This document shows, in pieces, positions 7,035 through 8,344 of a stretch of 8,344 nt of DNA. Source of the DNA: Chitinophagaceae bacterium (GTDB lineage: Bacteria > Bacteroidota > Bacteroidia > Chitinophagales > Chitinophagaceae); the NCBI GenBank assembly GCA_947472635.1, contig CANJDY010000109.1, positions 1 to 8,344 of the forward strand. The letters run 5' to 3'. Positions within the stretch are counted from its first letter, which is position 1, and each line of letters opens with the position of its first letter. Under the pieces are notes generated by a model. It saw nothing but the letters and a program-made list of their open reading frames with translations, made no database searches and had not been told where the DNA came from. Made by a program: the position numbers and the translations under genes.

Positions 7035-8344
7035 ATGTACTTTCCTAGCTTATACAATCGTACCATGGAACATGATTTTAATATTGATATCCATTGCCAT
7101 AGCAGCTGGAAACCATTTATGAGCGGGAGGAATAACCCCTCTCATACGCCATTTGAAAGCTACGAAAACGAAATTAGCGCCCGACTACTTAAATGGCTGA
7201 GCAAGAAAATTGAAAGCAAACTTCACTTTAAGCTTAGTACACAAAGTAATTTTGACAATTTGCATAAAGGAAAGGTTAGGGTAGCAATTGTTTCACTTAC
7301 GCCGCTTGAAAAAGCATTTTTTGTGGTCAATGTTAAATCCGATGGGCTATTAAAAAAAATGATGAAGGGACTGGTGGCAGAAAAAAAAATGTTGAACATG
7401 TTCACTTTAAAAAACAATGTAGTCAATGCCTTGACGGGATTTCATACCACGGATATCGATTTTTCGAAAAAATGGATGTCACAATATTTCCAAGAGGCAT
7501 TGGTTCCTGAGTACACTTATTTTACAAAGTATAATAACCAACAAAACAAAGATGAAACTTATACAATAAAATTTGTCAAAAATTTTCAAGAGATTAAAGA
7601 GGCCGTTGGTGCTGGCTCAACTACTATCTGCATCATCATCAGTATAGAGGGTGCTCATACACTTTCTAGCCAGGTGCCTGCAACAGACCATTTGATGCAG
7701 CATGCTGGGAAAACCCATCTTGAAGATGGGCTCGATGTTAATTCCTTACTAGCCTATGAAAACAATATCGAGGCAATGAAAAAATGGGAATTTGTACCAT
7801 TGTACATTTCACTCAACCACCATTTTTGGAATGGTTTGGGCGGACATGCAAAAAGTTTGACGAAAATTTTTGACTCCCTAGTATCCCAAACGGAAGGCAT
7901 GAATGAAGGATTGAAAACAATGGGAAAGGAAGTCATCAAACTTTTACTAAAAACCAGCAATGGCCCTAGGGTATTGATTGACATAAAACACATGAGCCCT
8001 GCTTGTCGCAAGGATTTTTATTCGTTTATCCAAACAAATTACTGGATGCACAATGACAAATTCCCATTGATTTGCAGCCATACTGGTGTGGTCAGCAAAT
8101 GCAGGACCTTAGATGCCTTGATTGTCCAAAATGATGAAATGGAAGGGCATGACACCAGCAACTTTCTACATGAACAAAGCATTAATCTTTGTGCAGAAGA
8201 TATTATAGTAATTTTCGAAACAGACGGACTGATAGGAATACAACTGGATGAGCGGAGAATAGCGGGTAATATTGTCATTACCATTGTCAAAAAAAACAGG
8301 AAACTTACCAGTGCTGATTTGCGCAGACAATATGCAAAAATAGT
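7035..8344 (+). CDS. Peptidase M19 (renal dipeptidase-like) homologue, C-terminus beyond window
   Basis: The frame is open from ATG 7035 to the window edge (436 codons). An alternative ATG at 7065 (MEHDFNIDIHCH) removes 10 residues and is equally possible. No signal peptide is seen, so it is probably cytoplasmic. M19 landmarks, numbered from 7035, are DIHCH (18-22, first metal motif), IEGAHTL with bridging-type Glu205, VPLYISLNHHFWN (His262/263), LIDIKHMSP with His319, and LICSHTG with His349. Glu205, His319 and His349 align with the bridging Glu and the two later metal histidines of human renal dipeptidase (Glu125, His198, His219). The final Asp expected near the C-terminus is past the window end. 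M19 enzymes are zinc dipeptidases. Two features are unusual: HxH replaces the HxD of renal dipeptidase, and 185 residues rather than about 105 separate the first motif from the bridging Glu. The substrate is unknown. Confidence 0.8.
   Translation, partial: MYFPSLYNRTMEHDFNIDIHCHSSWKPFMSGRNNPSHTPFESYENEISARLLKWLSKKIESKLHFKLSTQSNFDNLHKGKVRVAIVSLTPLEKAFFVVNVKSDGLLKKMMKGLVAEKKMLNMFTLKNNVVNALTGFHTTDIDFSKKWMSQYFQEALVPEYTYFTKYNNQQNKDETYTIKFVKNFQEIKEAVGAGSTTICIIISIEGAHTLSSQVPATDHLMQHAGKTHLEDGLDVNSLLAYENNIEAMKKWEFVPLYISLNHHFWNGLGGHAKSLTKIFDSLVSQTEGMNEGLKTMGKEVIKLLLKTSNGPRVLIDIKHMSPACRKDFYSFIQTNYWMHNDKFPLICSHTGVVSKCRTLDALIVQNDEMEGHDTSNFLHEQSINLCAEDIIVIFETDGLIGIQLDERRIAGNIVITIVKKNRKLTSADLRRQYAKI

Noticed and set aside
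1..8344. CRISPR array, insertion sequence, prophage, toxin-antitoxin or defence locus
   Set aside because: I saw no regularly spaced repeats, transposase motifs, phage genes or paired small toxin/antitoxin frames. The tRNA shows no flanking copy of its 3' end or integrase that would suggest an integrated element.

Overview
The window looks like an ordinary chromosomal stretch from a member of the Bacteroidota, probably a Chitinophagaceae-type genome. Four things point that way: several upstream regions carry the Bacteroidota -7 promoter motif TAnnTTTG, Shine-Dalgarno sequences are not evident, there is an outer-membrane receptor with an N-terminal carboxypeptidase-regulatory-like domain, and the DNA is A+T-rich (GC near 40% by eye). 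The phylum call is fairly safe; the family call is a guess.

Layout. Positions 1-2372 (minus) hold the first 790 codons of a cytoplasmic glycoside hydrolase of the MGH1-like/GH63 type; its C-terminus lies outside the window. A divergent promoter region (2373-2668) separates it from a plus-strand gene (2669-5083) for an 804-residue TonB-dependent-receptor-like outer-membrane beta-barrel protein. Next on the plus strand come a 75-residue DUF465 (YdcH-like) protein (5262-5489) and an exported ChaN-like protein (5680-6534), which belongs to a haem/iron-associated family. A region of about 260 bp with no confident gene follows, then a minus-strand tRNA-Val(GAC) with an encoded CCA end and its own -7 box. 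The last gene (7035 to the window end, plus) is a peptidase M19 (renal dipeptidase-like) homologue cut off by the window edge.

How the genes may relate. The receptor and the ChaN-like protein are on the same strand and could both serve envelope transport, possibly haem or iron. They are separated by about 600 bp and an unrelated small gene, so this is a hypothesis. The glycosidase, tRNA and M19 peptidase look like independent units.

I found no CRISPR array, insertion sequence, phage gene, toxin-antitoxin pair or clear defence locus, and no convincing undescribed system. The points most worth checking are a tRNA-Val with C instead of U at position 33, a large dyad upstream of the ChaN-like gene, and an M19 protein whose first metal motif is HxH and which carries a long insertion.
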